Source: Blattamonas nauphoetae
Taxonomy: Eukaryota > Preaxostyla > Oxymonadida
DNA: 64,000 bases
Assembly (NCBI GenBank): GCA_033064195.1
Contig: JARBJD010000050.1
Coordinates: forward strand, 124,001 to 188,000
Direction: 5' to 3'
Shown here: piece after piece, positions 44,801 through 54,776 of the stretch
Layout: each line of letters opens with the position of its first letter
Numbering within the stretch: position 1 is the first letter of the stretch
Notes under the pieces: generated by a model
The model's input: the letters and a program-made list of their open reading frames with translations, nothing else
Databases searched by the model: none
Told to the model about the DNA's origin: nothing
Position numbers and translations under genes: made by a program

Positions 44801-47800
44801 CAGTGGAGAAGAAAACAATCATTGATTCAGCCTTCCTCCTGAACGAGTCAATTTCAGAAGTGTTCGGTGCTCACACACTGACATCAGCCTCGCCACTCCA
44901 CACAGTGACAATCGGAGGAGAAGCGTCAATCGCATTGACAACCAACTCACTCACCCTCCAATCGATCTCCTTCACTCAGTCACCCCCAGTTCAGGCACTC
45001 AACCATCCTCTGATCTCAGTCACCTCTGCCTCAATCACAATCGATCACTGCACATTCTCGAAATTCACCATGACAGACTCTGCACTGATCCAACACACAG
45101 GATCGATTCTGTCTGTCTCAGGAGGGTCATTCAAAGGAATCACACGACGCCAAGGCGAAGGCGCAGTTCTCGCCTCAACCTTCACCGACGGAATGGAGCT
45201 GTATGTGGATGGCGTCACCCTCGACACAGTTGCCTCAGAAACTGGTCTGGCGGACGGAATCCACATCTCCTTCATCGCTCTCACAACCCCTTCCCATTCC
45301 ACGCCGTTCTCTCTCACCAACCTGGTCTTCAAACAGTCTTCCTCATCAAACGCTGACTCTTCCCACTTCGTCTGCATTGTCGGGAACGATTTCTCGACGT
45401 GGATCACCACAGAGGATCCTCGCTTTGCTGGCTCTTACGAATCCCTCCCATCCGACAGCTGGATGTGGAGTGTGGACGAGGAGACTGAACTCAGCGGATC
45501 CGTCGTGTTCTATCTGAAAGAAGGGACAGGCCCTGTGGGAGTGTCCGACGCTGGCTATGTCATATCCAAATGTGGATTCTTCTCAGTCTGGTGCAAAGGA
45601 CTGAAATATGGACTGGAAAGAGCAGACTCGATAAACCAAGTCCAGATCAACATTCACGACACGGTGACAGTGGACACACTGATCGACCTGAACGAGGAGT
45701 ATCGAATTCATGGGAAGCTGAGCAGTTCTGTGATTGTGCTGACGCAGACGGGAGGGTTCGTGATCGACAGCGGAGAGGAGGTCATGTTTGATGGGATGAC
45801 ACTGAAAGTTGCTGGGAATGCTGACCGATCGGCGTTGGAAGTGCTGGATGGACATTTTCATCTGAAGAATGCGCGCGTGGTGGTCAACACAGTGGCTGCT
45901 CTTCCATTCCTTCACTGTCAGGATTCTCAACTCACTTTTGAGAGTGTTGTGATTGGCAAGCTTGCCGCCGCGAGCAACCAAGGCGCACCAGCAGCCAGTC
46001 ACTCATTGATCAAACTTGAAAGGACCAAAATGTCATTCGTGGACATCACTCTCGAATCAGAACTACCAGCCAAGTCCACATTTCTGGAGATCTCAAATGG
46101 AACGACTGAGTTGAACAAGCTGCACCTCTCACCAACAATCAAAACAGTGGGAGCTCTGGTGTCAATGAATGGAGGGTCGTTCTCTCTCCTCGATCTCGCT
46201 CTGAACGCAGTCGCCATCACATCCACTCCTTTTGTCTTCTCTGAGGTCACATCTTGCACACTGACAAACCTCACAGCATCCGAACTCCCGTCAGCCGAAC
46301 TCATCCACATCGACAGCGGTGATTCATTCACTCTCCAATCGTGCTCATTCAGAGGTGAATCCGCTGCATCCTCACATCTCAACGAGGACACACTCTGCTC
46401 ATGGTCGTCCGGCCTCATCAGCATCAACTCCACTCCAACCACCATCCGCGGATCGACGTTCACGAAACATGGGCAGGGTGCACTGAATGTGAATGGGTGC
46501 AGTGTGTTTGTGGAAGCATCAGCATTCAACATCAATTCTGCTGGCAGTTCGGACTTCCCGTCTGTCCATCGAAACATTCGATGCAAAGATGGGAATGTGA
46601 TATTAGTGGATCTGAGTGGAGGGGATGGAGTGAACAACACATCGTTGTGGATTTCGGGAGAGAATTGTGGGATTCGTTTGAAAGAAGAGCAAGTCACATC
46701 GCCATTCTTCCAACCCGCATTCGACGCTGAGAAATCGAGCAGCAAACAGGAAAAGAACAAGACACTGACAGTCACACTTGTCGCTGGCCTTCTGATTCCA
46801 TGTGGCCTCCAAATTGAGATTTACGAAAGCTCGAAAGAATCAGACCACATCTCATCCTTCATGAAACTTCTCACTCCATCCACAACGACATCATTCACGG
46901 AAGAGAAAGTCATTCTCTCCCTTTCTCCAACCGAAGTGACATCGAAGCTCAACGCAAGCGCCGAATGGAAGGGAAGAATCGTGACTGGAGACGAACAGCG
47001 TTCATCCTCGTTCGTTGTGAAGCGGAGTCTGTCCGACGAACGCAAGTCACAAGCGATACAAGCAATGAAATGGGTGATCCCAGTTGTGTGTGCCGTCCTC
47101 GCGCTCCTCTTCGTCATCATCCTCCTCATCGTGCTCTGCCGTCGCCGTCGTCAGAAGAAGGCAACCGAAAAGAAAGACAAAGAAGAGCTGAACGACGTGC
47201 AGGACGAGAAGATTGAAGTGCTGAATGATGATCTGCTCTACCCTGCCACCTCTCTCGTCAACGCTGTCCCATCCCACGCGCCACTCGACAAAGAAGACGA
47301 TACCGAGCCCAAACTGACCCAACAAGCAAACCCATCTCACCACCCCGACACACACGCCTTCACAAGTGTTGAAGTTGTCAAAGTCGAACACGGTGTTCAG
47401 GTTGGACAGATCAACAAACGAGACACGCTCTACAACCGCCTCCACTCGAATCAGAAGCAGCCGATCTCGAAAGGAATGACAGCTCAGCAGATTGTGCGGG
47501 CGCTGATGAAACTGTACAACGTCAACTCAGCCCTCGACTTGTTCACCCGCTTCTCGTCGCACGTTGTTCTGTTCGACAAAGACGGACAGGTCTATCTCGA
47601 CATGAACAGATCCAATCCTGCCCAGCCAGCAGTTCCTCTCGTTGAGGGACAGCCGATCGCACAAGCTCAGCCAGCGACAGACTCGAATCTGACGCAGACC
47701 ACGCCGTTCAGCCAACGGGAGGGGTTTGAGATGATGCGATGGCGAGCGCCGGAGACGATTGTGGAGCGGGGGGAAGAGAAGAAGGATGTGAGACCAGACC

Positions 47801-48075
47801 AAGCGGCAGTTTTTAGTCTTGGCCTCGTCTTGTATGAAATAGAGACTGGTCTTGTGCCCTTCGGGGAATTGGATGCAGTGAATGCGTCGAGGCAACTGCG
47901 GACGGGATGTCTGCCTAAAATGGAGCTTGTTGGAAGCGACGACCTGTCCATTCTAATCGCTGAGTGTCTCTCGCTGGACGGGAAGAACAGGCCGAAGCTG
48001 GACTCGCTCGAATCGCGTCTCGTGTCGATTTCGTTCAAAGCGGACAACACACCGAATCTTCTGGAGTTCGCATAG
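38842..48075 (+). CDS. Giant beta-helix / transmembrane / kinase-like surface protein (3077 aa)
   Basis: One uninterrupted frame, stop TAG. It begins with a short hydrophobic leader (MLFLLTWTWTLTL), a plausible signal peptide. The next 2700 residues are rich in Ser, Thr and N-glycosylation sites, with short strands of the pectate-lyase-like parallel beta-helix kind (for example SCTFFSNV, CTFIQCHS, GGGI). At least seven cassettes are marked by a Cys-Gly...Cys box, near residues 574, 894, 1166, 1473, 1723, 1969 and 2244, several preceded by SGSLLYY/LLFFW and (T/I)HV(H/G)S-G. A single membrane segment follows (about 2744-2764, VIPVVCAVLALLFVIILLIVL) with a Cys-Arg-rich stop. The cytoplasmic tail ends in a kinase C-lobe: RWRAPE near 2967, FSLGLVLYEIETGLVPFGE, and NRPKLDSLE. 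I do not see the Lys, HRD or DFG motifs, so it is probably a pseudokinase. Likely a lineage-specific receptor or adhesin. Confidence 0.9.
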   Translation: MLFLLTWTWTLTLDLDDLQVPDLGETISSLSRVSNHGETPQTILLQNPRYQSRTVEISSKIIAVSGNVQSRPTILESQQVKRTLLHLTNSTASFMNLAFQSLTARILTAIDHSECLVANSAISVIEDVSPIECSDSTVRVVNSEFDFTSTQNRSPSLSTTASLSSSVSFHSCSFSNVVVTSPGSFISCSSVQISQTDCCNFRNISHCPTFLQSSFSPLFHNVSVLNSRFSDCENVLFGGVVRDTEDRTSLLAANTTFTRSHSTYTNRTGESFGPSTKTAENVTVDHRYQQCTFTQCVSVDTFGGGIRCDSGANLAVDNCTFIQCHSKYDPSGQGGGLSMDGYTDKAGVSITRSIFSECEAVFGGGIRVIRPSHLVIQFCNTSECCAVESTESSIRPWGGGIGLTGMPLASVLSNIRFEDCKSGLSAACLDNNDASGSITYSNLLFARGECQQGNAIFSGVAGNDAEITFFSCTFFSNVATATRQGTVNGTDTDLALGNDIKFHYLPVWERVLKDKSSFMNCFSTSAFPRLALDTHPLVVDFSLFEEGNDTLLDIHLPTPGIVVSAEAGEDEPGCGSGSNPKCHSIGYTGRDRLADADTTVLVEGGRYEETLSFNVGSKPAFFSSIDDEYPVVSFSPQSGEDRFMELAVGTLSLSYFTIVPCKTASIVKVVGAGTLTIESCQFQNYADLTPIVEASIITMSEGTALLKKVVFVGISFNQGRIVRCSGDVMKLEIQECVFTGMSGTAGPLISFERSSDGGELIVHKAKLHGSDVSDSIGGITTNNVETVTITSSTFASLTDATQKAALSISSCTTSLTLTDLLFEDCSGSEASSLFVTSSVTLTSPISNSFSTTDAPISSVDGDTTTVFIPKPNTLTIDPSQGSAEVFCWTQATGCVSLSCLTPRIGQGHTWLISAADGTSLESLVSLDDKTLLVAGNGKLSTTFQHSGGIDSSLLDQTSGSLAMSEIHFSILPAQAATTRSASFFSISGGSLSLTSVSFSPMSFSDSNSLIKHTGAASLTLDTIDFSGMATEGSGSVLHSTSTGTIALSSVSFSSCNCGESQKGRSVFIERSFDAGCVSMTSVLISSAGTVGSHDIILKGSNIASTVNQTWESLIGAEDTLTSAVMDRVVGEEEGSEVKSGPFAYLLYPFVEGSMFVDGSFWDHENCGKEKLPCKTFENVHSKLNTSDQRVVFLSSYTLTGEINSLELGSVLTSKLAQTVTTDQTTQFIVQAGPLSFEAINLFLPTAITKPLFVVKANVLSIASSVTIQNAPSASTHQAPLFSLTSGTLQMTGTQLIFQPIFVSTKSLIEQTEGNLELNGVSIQNVSKSTGDGSVLHSTLSSTSDKVQISGTSSFKDCRSTVGNGGVLFVSCPQSFPSSSLVVDATFSDCSCGPDMKGESVFVRGHTFKSLIIPEFWTKAITGLTWDSPNTLWGTDTNEEESSVYHSISLLYHLVPYRQRTIHVGTGGRNENGCGSSTWKCLTLNQAHTHLSGSAPFTLSIDTEASHSDGLVIPSETIIKGNPATSKLLVGATESLSVSASTLSLSTLVLDGSSVGRTSSYLTLSQTGSLDINHCTFTGFKSTADGAVFSSTLGTANSVTIANSAFTSCTSEGNGGAFAITLNGGSLTIADTNVTFSSCDGLKGKNVYLVGKNLDTLLAEGGLDGIKPSTPENDLFGEDEKLKWFGINTGSEASSGSLLYYWFRHTITESSTHVHSSGEDHPLCGLQALPCLKLSRTLTNTNSAAKFLLDSKLSLNEDVTIANTATITSNTAGRVVDVQGDGCFFITANTLSVESLSFTTPVPSFDRSLFTITNTGSLTLQESNFTGFSSSFAGSVVSGTVATSVLIKDCVLSQCHSTEIGGVVSGSLTGSGTISISDNTFSSCTSSKNEGHLGSISSTDLITFLKTDTLSSIKPLIPENGIFGEDEKSKWFGTDAATGTTGSLLFFWYPHLDTEVLTHVHSNGDANQLCGIQALPCSVLSSALQKTTVEKKTIIDSAFLLNESISEVFGAHTLTSASPLHTVTIGGEASIALTTNSLTLQSISFTQSPPVQALNHPLISVTSASITIDHCTFSKFTMTDSALIQHTGSILSVSGGSFKGITRRQGEGAVLASTFTDGMELYVDGVTLDTVASETGLADGIHISFIALTTPSHSTPFSLTNLVFKQSSSSNADSSHFVCIVGNDFSTWITTEDPRFAGSYESLPSDSWMWSVDEETELSGSVVFYLKEGTGPVGVSDAGYVISKCGFFSVWCKGLKYGLERADSINQVQINIHDTVTVDTLIDLNEEYRIHGKLSSSVIVLTQTGGFVIDSGEEVMFDGMTLKVAGNADRSALEVLDGHFHLKNARVVVNTVAALPFLHCQDSQLTFESVVIGKLAAASNQGAPAASHSLIKLERTKMSFVDITLESELPAKSTFLEISNGTTELNKLHLSPTIKTVGALVSMNGGSFSLLDLALNAVAITSTPFVFSEVTSCTLTNLTASELPSAELIHIDSGDSFTLQSCSFRGESAASSHLNEDTLCSWSSGLISINSTPTTIRGSTFTKHGQGALNVNGCSVFVEASAFNINSAGSSDFPSVHRNIRCKDGNVILVDLSGGDGVNNTSLWISGENCGIRLKEEQVTSPFFQPAFDAEKSSSKQEKNKTLTVTLVAGLLIPCGLQIEIYESSKESDHISSFMKLLTPSTTTSFTEEKVILSLSPTEVTSKLNASAEWKGRIVTGDEQRSSSFVVKRSLSDERKSQAIQAMKWVIPVVCAVLALLFVIILLIVLCRRRRQKKATEKKDKEELNDVQDEKIEVLNDDLLYPATSLVNAVPSHAPLDKEDDTEPKLTQQANPSHHPDTHAFTSVEVVKVEHGVQVGQINKRDTLYNRLHSNQKQPISKGMTAQQIVRALMKLYNVNSALDLFTRFSSHVVLFDKDGQVYLDMNRSNPAQPAVPLVEGQPIAQAQPATDSNLTQTTPFSQREGFEMMRWRAPETIVERGEEKKDVRPDQAAVFSLGLVLYEIETGLVPFGELDAVNASRQLRTGCLPKMELVGSDDLSILIAECLSLDGKNRPKLDSLESRLVSISFKADNTPNLLEFA

Positions 48076-48816
48076 ACAACTCAAATGAACCATCACCAGC
48101 ATCTCATGGATCTCAACTCACATCACCCACAACACTGTCACTCAAGATTCATGTTACCATCATTCACAAGTGACATTCACCAAGTTGGACCGTTCCAATC
48201 ATGACACTTCTCGCTCTGTTTGGGAATTCCTGTCAATCACGTCACACCCTCACCCTTACCAAGGATCGAGTATCACTCACTCCAACACACACATCGTGAA
48301 TCTCCGATCTTCACGTCACAAGACAGGCTTTTCCTCGCACTTCGAGAAGCAAGTCAATCATCACACCTCTCACACACACATACACGATTGGGTCGCTGCT
48401 CACTTCACACTGCCCAAACCATCACCCCACAAGACAGATGACACTCTCGTCCACAAACAGGCATGCCACTCAACAGAGTTCAACCGAGTGGCATGCTCTT
48501 CATTCCTCATCACTGTACCTCCTCACTTCGCATCTTCATTTATGTCTTGTGTGGGGATGCTCTTCCTTTCATGTTGTGTGATCTGTCTTCATCCTCAGAT
48601 CAACACATCGAGATTCACTCCCTTTTCTGATCACCGTCAATCAGTTTGGCGAAACACGATTTCACACCATTTTCATCTGCTATTAATTTGATCTTTTTGG
48701 ATTTCGTAATCCTTTCATCAGATTTCTGGTTTGACACAGCTTTTTTGAGAATGGGGGCGTGCCTTCCATGCCATCAGAGAGAGTGACAAGTGGTCATCTC
48801 TTCAACAAGGAGCAGA
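48076..48816. other. Intergenic between F and D2
   Basis: C- and A-rich sequence with many CAC and TCA runs. No conserved gene. An open plus frame at 48170-48691 is low-complexity and unsupported. The last 30 bases match the immediate 5' flank of D1. Confidence 0.45.
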
Positions 48817-49109
48817 ATGGTGAAAAGGGCAGATCAATTCTCGATGCCACCAAAACACAAACTGAGGAAAAAGCGCAACGTTCCACAAGCTACTCCGCAT
48901 ATACAAACTGTTCGATCTAATATTTCAAATGCAGACGTCATAGATTCATCGTCACGCGGCAGCGTCGAAACCAACGAAGAATTTCCAAGTTATTCCACTC
49001 CTAGCCAATCTACCAATGATTTCCTCACGGTCCTCCCGAATGATCGACCCTATATTCAAATTTCAAAGCAAATTATGCAGTATGAAATGAAAAGAACACG
49101 TCTCCATCT

Positions 49110-50208
49110 GTGCGAATCCACGATGACTTCGCACTATCCTCAAAAACGCACCAGATTGAGTCGTGACCAATAGAAGGAAGAGGAGATCACGCCTCATACC
49201 TTTCTTTTGCCATTTCATTCCTTGTTCGTTTCATTTCGCTCGCCCATTTCAGAAAATTGGTTTCGATTGCATCTTCTTTTGAGACCTTATCAATCGCAGA
49301 AAGTCAGTCTTCCACTAAGAAATATCAGATTATGTCACCTTCTCATCAAATATCTCACAAATTCAGCTCTCTCGTCGAATATTGGTTCGCGAGAAAAGGA
49401 AGTCCATTCTTTGATCCTGATCTCCAACAAGTAAACTAGTGATCAAACCAAACACCACATCATCGGTGTTGACAACTCATTTCACACATTTTTTCGGACA
49501 ATACACTCCTCAAACCAATCCGGTCAAAATCAGGCGATTTCTATCTTCAATCTCATCCAAAGGACATGGTCAATCAAACAATCGCACAAATCTTATCTGT
49601 TTTCAGGAATCGTCTCCCAACCTATGCCATTCTGAGTCAATCGCAAAAAGAAACAGACTCCAATCGACAGTTCACTGCGATTCGCTTTTAGACGGAACCA
49701 GACATATTTATCCAACTTGGTCGTGTTTGATACCTTTTTATCAACATTTTCAGACATGACAATAGTCAGTCGCCATTCAGTTCCCGTGTTTGCTTCGAAC
49801 CAACTTCTGAAGTCGACCATATCCTTTGCGAGAATAAACTCGGGACGTTATGTCACTAAAAACAAGAACAAAGTCGAATAAGATTCTTTTGAATGACACA
49901 CGAGACATTGGGAAGTCATTTTCTGCGATCTGATCACATTGTCGGATATCACCGTGTTTTGGTTGTTTGTCCTTCAAGCTCCAGTTTCAGCATCAAAACA
50001 TTCACTGTCTGATAATTTCCAGTTCAACAAAACAGAAACCTTACATGTTCGTAGATAATGACGACAGAAGAAAGTTGTGACCGTTTATCACTCTAGAGCT
50101 CGTTAGAAGAGAAATTTAGATGCGTCGTATGATCTCACTTCTTATTTGGTTTTGTTATCTGATTTATTTCAAAAAATTCGAAAGTGTGTAGTCATCGTGG
50201 ATTCGCAC
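49110..50208. mobile_element. DNA element with 19-bp TIRs and ATCT duplication (1099 bp)
   Basis: The ends are inverted repeats GTGCGAATCCACGATGACT, perfect over 19 bp. ATCT is duplicated at 49106-49109 and 50209-50212. Removing the element and one ATCT restores D2 in frame. The interior is A/T-richer than the host gene and has no long frame, so it is non-autonomous or its transposase has decayed. A 4-bp duplication with these ends does not match a superfamily I can name with confidence. Confidence 0.85.
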
Positions 50209-50366
50209 ATCTCGAACCAAACTCTGTTCGATCACTTCTGGAAGATGCTGATAGTCCTCCTCAAAATTCGATCACATCAAACTGGAGAGTAATTTCGCAG
50301 GATTCTATAACCAAGGATCATTTACAGAAGGGGTGCATTTCTCTCTTCAAACAAGACAAGTCTGGA

Positions 50367-51267
50367 CAGGGGTTTTGGAACCGGAGGCCAGCCTTAAATA
50401 AATTAATATGGTAAACGAGATATCTCATTTTGAAATGGAAAGAAGCAAAAAACCGTAAAAGTGAAGAGAAAATAGTGATTACTCAATTGTCTAGTTTTGG
50501 AGTCCGTTTTAGCTTCCAGTGCAAATGTCACCCAGATTGCTGTAGATTGTATTCACATCGGACTATTCGGAAAATGTGGCGATTTTTCATCAAACAGTGG
50601 AGATTTTCTGCCGGTAATGTGCTTGGATATAGAATTATTGCCAGTTTTTTTCAAAGTGCAGACAGATGTAATAGGTCCTATTTTGACGGAAGAAATAGAA
50701 TCAAGAACGAGTATATGTTTCAAAATGGGATATTTGGTGATTTTGTCCTTTTCCATGACTAGATCCGACCATCTGATTGAGATGACGACATTCCGAGATG
50801 GCTATCGATGATATTCCAAGTAAAAATCCAAATTTCTGTTTCAATGTCTTCCAGAAAACTTCAGTTCGGCTGCCAAAGTCGAATATCACTTCTGTGTCCC
50901 TGCTCAACAAACACTCGTTCGAGAGTGTTGATCGCTGAGGATTTCATTGACAACGGAGAAAGTTTATGGAAATGGAGGAAAAACAATGGTAGAGGTGGAG
51001 AGTTGAATATTGAATCTGATGGTTGTTTTTCCAGTTCACACTTTAAAAAATGAAGAAAATGAGCAAAAACGATCAGCTCCGCATTTGCTCAATAAGAGGT
51101 TTTCAACCTTCTCCGTGATTTTCTCGCCATTTCTCCGTATTCTCTTTTGGTGTTTTTTTTATTTTCAAAAAAGAATCACCCAGAGCGTCAGAGTGGCGAA
51201 AAGTGAACTTTCTCTGCCTCCACCAACAGTGTATTACCCAGAAATTCCTCCGGTTCCAAAACCCCTG
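50367..51267. mobile_element. hAT-like non-autonomous DNA transposon (901 bp)
   Basis: 21-bp perfect terminal inverted repeats starting CAGGGGTTTTGGAACC, and an 8-bp duplication AGTCTGGA at 50359-50366 and 51268-51275. Both the CAGGG start and the 8-bp duplication are typical of hAT elements. No transposase is recognisable; the longest interior frame (50497-50811, about 104 codons) shows no hAT motif. Removing it restores D2 in frame. Confidence 0.9.
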
Positions 51268-53594
51268 AGTCTGGAACTGAATTGTCTCCAGGCGAAGTGA
51301 ACCATGCAATTCGGTTCCTGAAATATACCACTACGTACCTCAAGGATGGTTACCATTCATCGGAAGACTTTTTCAGAGATATCTTCAGCTATGACTTTCC
51401 GCTAACAACTTTCACGTCATCTCTCCTCACACTGATATCCCATCCGTCAGAAACACTGCGTGCTGTTGCACTTGCTTTTTTCTCCACTGGATTCTCAGAT
51501 TGGAAATATGCCTTCTTTCCAATGATCGCAGAAACTGGCTTCTTCAACAACCTCCTCTCGCTTCTGAAACCCCACGAAATTCCATTCAGCGACACGACTA
51601 TGGAATTCCACCGCCATGTTACATCGATTATGCTTTGTGTTATAAGTTTTATTGCTTTCTTCATCAAGTGGAATCTGAAAGTTGGAGACATCACATCAAG
51701 TCTCCAAGCATTCTGTCCATACTTGCGACATCTCGTCGCCCATCCTGCTTTCTTCCCTTGGATGAAGTTCGACACGATTCTGCAACAATTCGAAGAGATA
51801 ACCGACTCCCTCGTATCTCACTCATCTCATCCGGAACTTGTTCGCATTGTTGATGAAATGAAGAACACACTTTCCGAAGAGCTTGCTTCTTTGATCGGTC
51901 TTGCCGATCAAAAGGAGACAGCGAAATGTCTTATCTTCGACAAACAGGATTCGACTAGCCCTTCTGTTTGGGTGAAGGGATTTGAATGTCTGCTTCATCA
52001 CGCTGACGAAGGGAGGAAATTCTCTGATGTTGAACTGCAGTCGATTTTGATCTTCCTCAAACGACGCCCAGGTTATCCACGACTGGTCTTCGCTGACGAC
52101 GGCACATTCACAATAAAAGTGAACAACGAGTTGGTTTCTTCGTCCACGTTCCATCTCAGATCACTCTTGGAACTCCTCACCCCAACACAACCGCAGCACG
52201 CAACCATCATCCTCGCTGCCACTCACGTCGTCTCCAAATGGATCAACACCATCGACAGAATCAAACATTTTTGGATTGGCTGGCTCTCTCACTTCCTCAA
52301 AGCAGTCGACCCTTCACACTTGCCGTTCACGCCTCAACACTTATCACTCCATGCTCACCTCGTTGATGTGATGTGCGATATCATCAGTTCGTTCAAGAAA
52401 TGCGAACGAGTCGCCAAATTCTCTGAACCGACCCTCACTCAAAGTGAGTTGAAGACGTGTTGTCTCTCGTTTCTCAATGTCTCGAAAAAGTATCTCGTCC
52501 ATCTCTCACACACTGCTTTCGGAAACCATCCACACAATGATTTCACAATTGATGACTTGCTTTCCGAAGTGATGAAATTTGACCTGAAGACACCCACCAC
52601 TGAAGCATTTCGTCGAGAGCTGAAGGAAGAGATGATCTCGTCTGCTCTCGCGTCGCCCTCTCCGCCTTTCATCCTGACAGCGGAACTTGTGTGTGCTCTC
52701 TCGGATTGCGAGACGATGGACGTTGTGGATCGAATTGTGGGTCTGCTGGACAGGGACTGCTCTTTGGATGACTCGACGATTCTGCGGATGTGCGTGTTCA
52801 TCACTCGTCACAACACCCGAAACCTCCAACTAGCGTTTCGAAACACTGGACGCACGAAAGAACAATATCTGCACGCCCTCGAATCCTTTCTCTCTCTTCA
52901 CATCGAATCGTTCCAACATGCACCGATTCGAAGTCTCCTCTCGTCTCGACCCGACGATCACGAACCAACATTGGACGAATGGGACGAGGCCGATTTGGAG
53001 ACAGTCCCGATTGTGATGCGCATGAGAAACCAGAACCAACTCTCAATCGATGCTGACTCCAAAGACTTTGGCAATCTCGTCCTTCAATTTATTATCGGCA
53101 GCCTCCAGCAAGCTCGTCACTGTGCGACCCGCTTGACTCAAACACAGCTTGAGCGTCTGATCGCCCCCTCCATCGACTGTCTCGACGAATACTTTCGACA
53201 GCTTTTCTCGCCCGACACTGTCGACGTCACATGGATGAAACCGGTCAAACACATCTGTTTAGTCTGTGACCAACCACTGGTGGCTCGTGCCATCAGCAAG
53301 ACGGGAATATTCTCCCGGATTGTGAATGGCCTCACAAACAGTGAGAAGCTGCTTGTGTCGATTGAAATCTTAGTGAAACCGATCAATGACGTGACAAAAG
53401 GGAACGTCGGCAGAACAACAGAAAGGATGTGGAGGAGAGAAGGATTTCCCACAATCCGAGAAGAAGGGCTGGAGGATCTGGCCGAGTTCAGACTGTTGAT
53501 GAAACCAGACGAATATTATTACGAAAAAATCGCATCTCGAACACGAGATATTCATCTGTTCTTTGGGGTCAACATACCCAGTCTCCTTTATTGA

Positions 53595-53822
53595 TGCCTG
53601 AAATAGAAATCAACACTCGGGATTGAATATCCATTTCACTTCGTTGATTTGTCTCATCTCACAAAACGAATCACGTTTCTATTCAATTTTCTGGTCATCT
53701 TCACTCAGAGTAGAAAAACAAGAGAATACAGAAAAGTGTCGAAATGTTGTGGAATGGCGAGAAGATGAAAGGAAGTTGAAAACCAAGAAGAACAGCTCGG
53801 AAAAAGGAATACAGATACCGAC
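53595..53822. other. 3' flank between convergent D2 and USP-like gene
   Basis: 53620-53740 aligns with the flank after D1 (20850-20970). Confidence 0.5.
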
Positions 53823-54724
53823 TTACTCAAGTAACAATACAATCTTCTCTTTCGAACTGCTGTTCGGAGAGAGATCCTCCCTCTTCACAATTTCGGTGAT
53901 GATACCAAGTTGAGTGTCGGTCAGATGAGTCGTGGAGTTCTTGAGGTTCTCCCACAGTTCCATATTGAAGAGCATTGTCTCGACTTTCGCTTTGTGTGTG
54001 TCGTAGAATGGCATCTTGTTGCAATATTTGAAGAAGTAGGCACAAAACACAACAACCCAGACTGGATCGCTGGTCTTAAGTTTCTCGAGATACTTGTCAA
54101 TAAGGGCATCTCTGATCTTATCCACCTTCGGTGTCACGTCGAGACCGATGTACTTTTTTCCGATGAGAACTGATGGAGAGCTGGAGAGAAGGAGAGGGAG
54201 CGAAGGCAGTTTTGGAAACGAAGAGTTGTGGCGAGGGAAGATGAATGCGTCAGGAAGATATTGTTCAATGATTGATCTGTCCATGTCGAGAGTGGGAGGT
54301 GAAGACTCACTGCCAACTTCGTATGCCTGGACTCTGTCGAGTGCTTCGGAGTATTCTGGGATGTGTGCGCAGATGAGGGAAGACAAGACCATTCGTTGAA
54401 TGACTAAGCTGTCTTTCATAAGAATCTGCAAAAATTGGAGCGAATGAAAACGGATTTGTGGATGGAAGAGTGGGTGGCTGAGGACAAGAAGAACTTCGCC
54501 CAAAAGCTCGTCGGGGATCGAGGGGGAGTCAGTGCCTCTGAGTAGATCATCAAGGGAAGTTGAATCCATCGCATTAACAAATGCTGTGAAAATAATGGGG
54601 ATTGTTCCAAAAATGAATGATTCGGGTTCAAAATTGGTAGTCCTTTGAACAAATGTTAAGATATTTTGGTCATGTTCAGAGAGACTGTTTGCGAGTGTAA
54701 ATGAGAAGAGGGACCGGGTGTGAT

Positions 54725-54776
54725 CTGGTGATTTGAAGAGGATGGTTAGAATCATAAGCATTGCTTTTGGTTTCAC
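54725..54776 (-). other. Candidate 52-nt intron in the USP-like gene
   Basis: On minus it reads GTGAAACC...CACCAG with CTAAC about 20 nt before the acceptor. Removal joins FHTL to HTRSLFSFTLANSL in phase 1 and reconciles the two long frames. The alternative is a one-base frameshift. Confidence 0.5.

Larger units (their letters stand above)
48817..53594 (+). pseudogene. Family D helical-repeat protein, copy 2, split by two DNA elements
   Basis: Paralogue of D1. Host segments are 48817-49109, 50213-50366 and 51276-53594. Together they make 922 codons (921 residues plus TGA) with no frame change: RTRLHL joins EPNSVRS, and DKSG joins TELSPGEVNHAIRFL, matching RRLHLEPNS and DSGLELSSSEVNYAIRFL of D1. 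It keeps the Lys where D1 has its stop (HADEGRKFSD). Helical throughout, C-terminus REEGLEDLAEF. The long 3' segment alone contains a 770-codon frame from 51282, so an N-terminally truncated product is possible. Converges on the USP-like gene. Confidence 0.85.

Noticed and set aside
22642-51275. The transposons in B3 and D2 as spliced introns (introner-like elements)
   Set aside because: No GT-AG pair at or near the element ends restores the host frame for the pogo-like element, and the hAT-like ends (CAGGGG/CCCCTG) offer no matching sites. The idea stays open only for RNA evidence.
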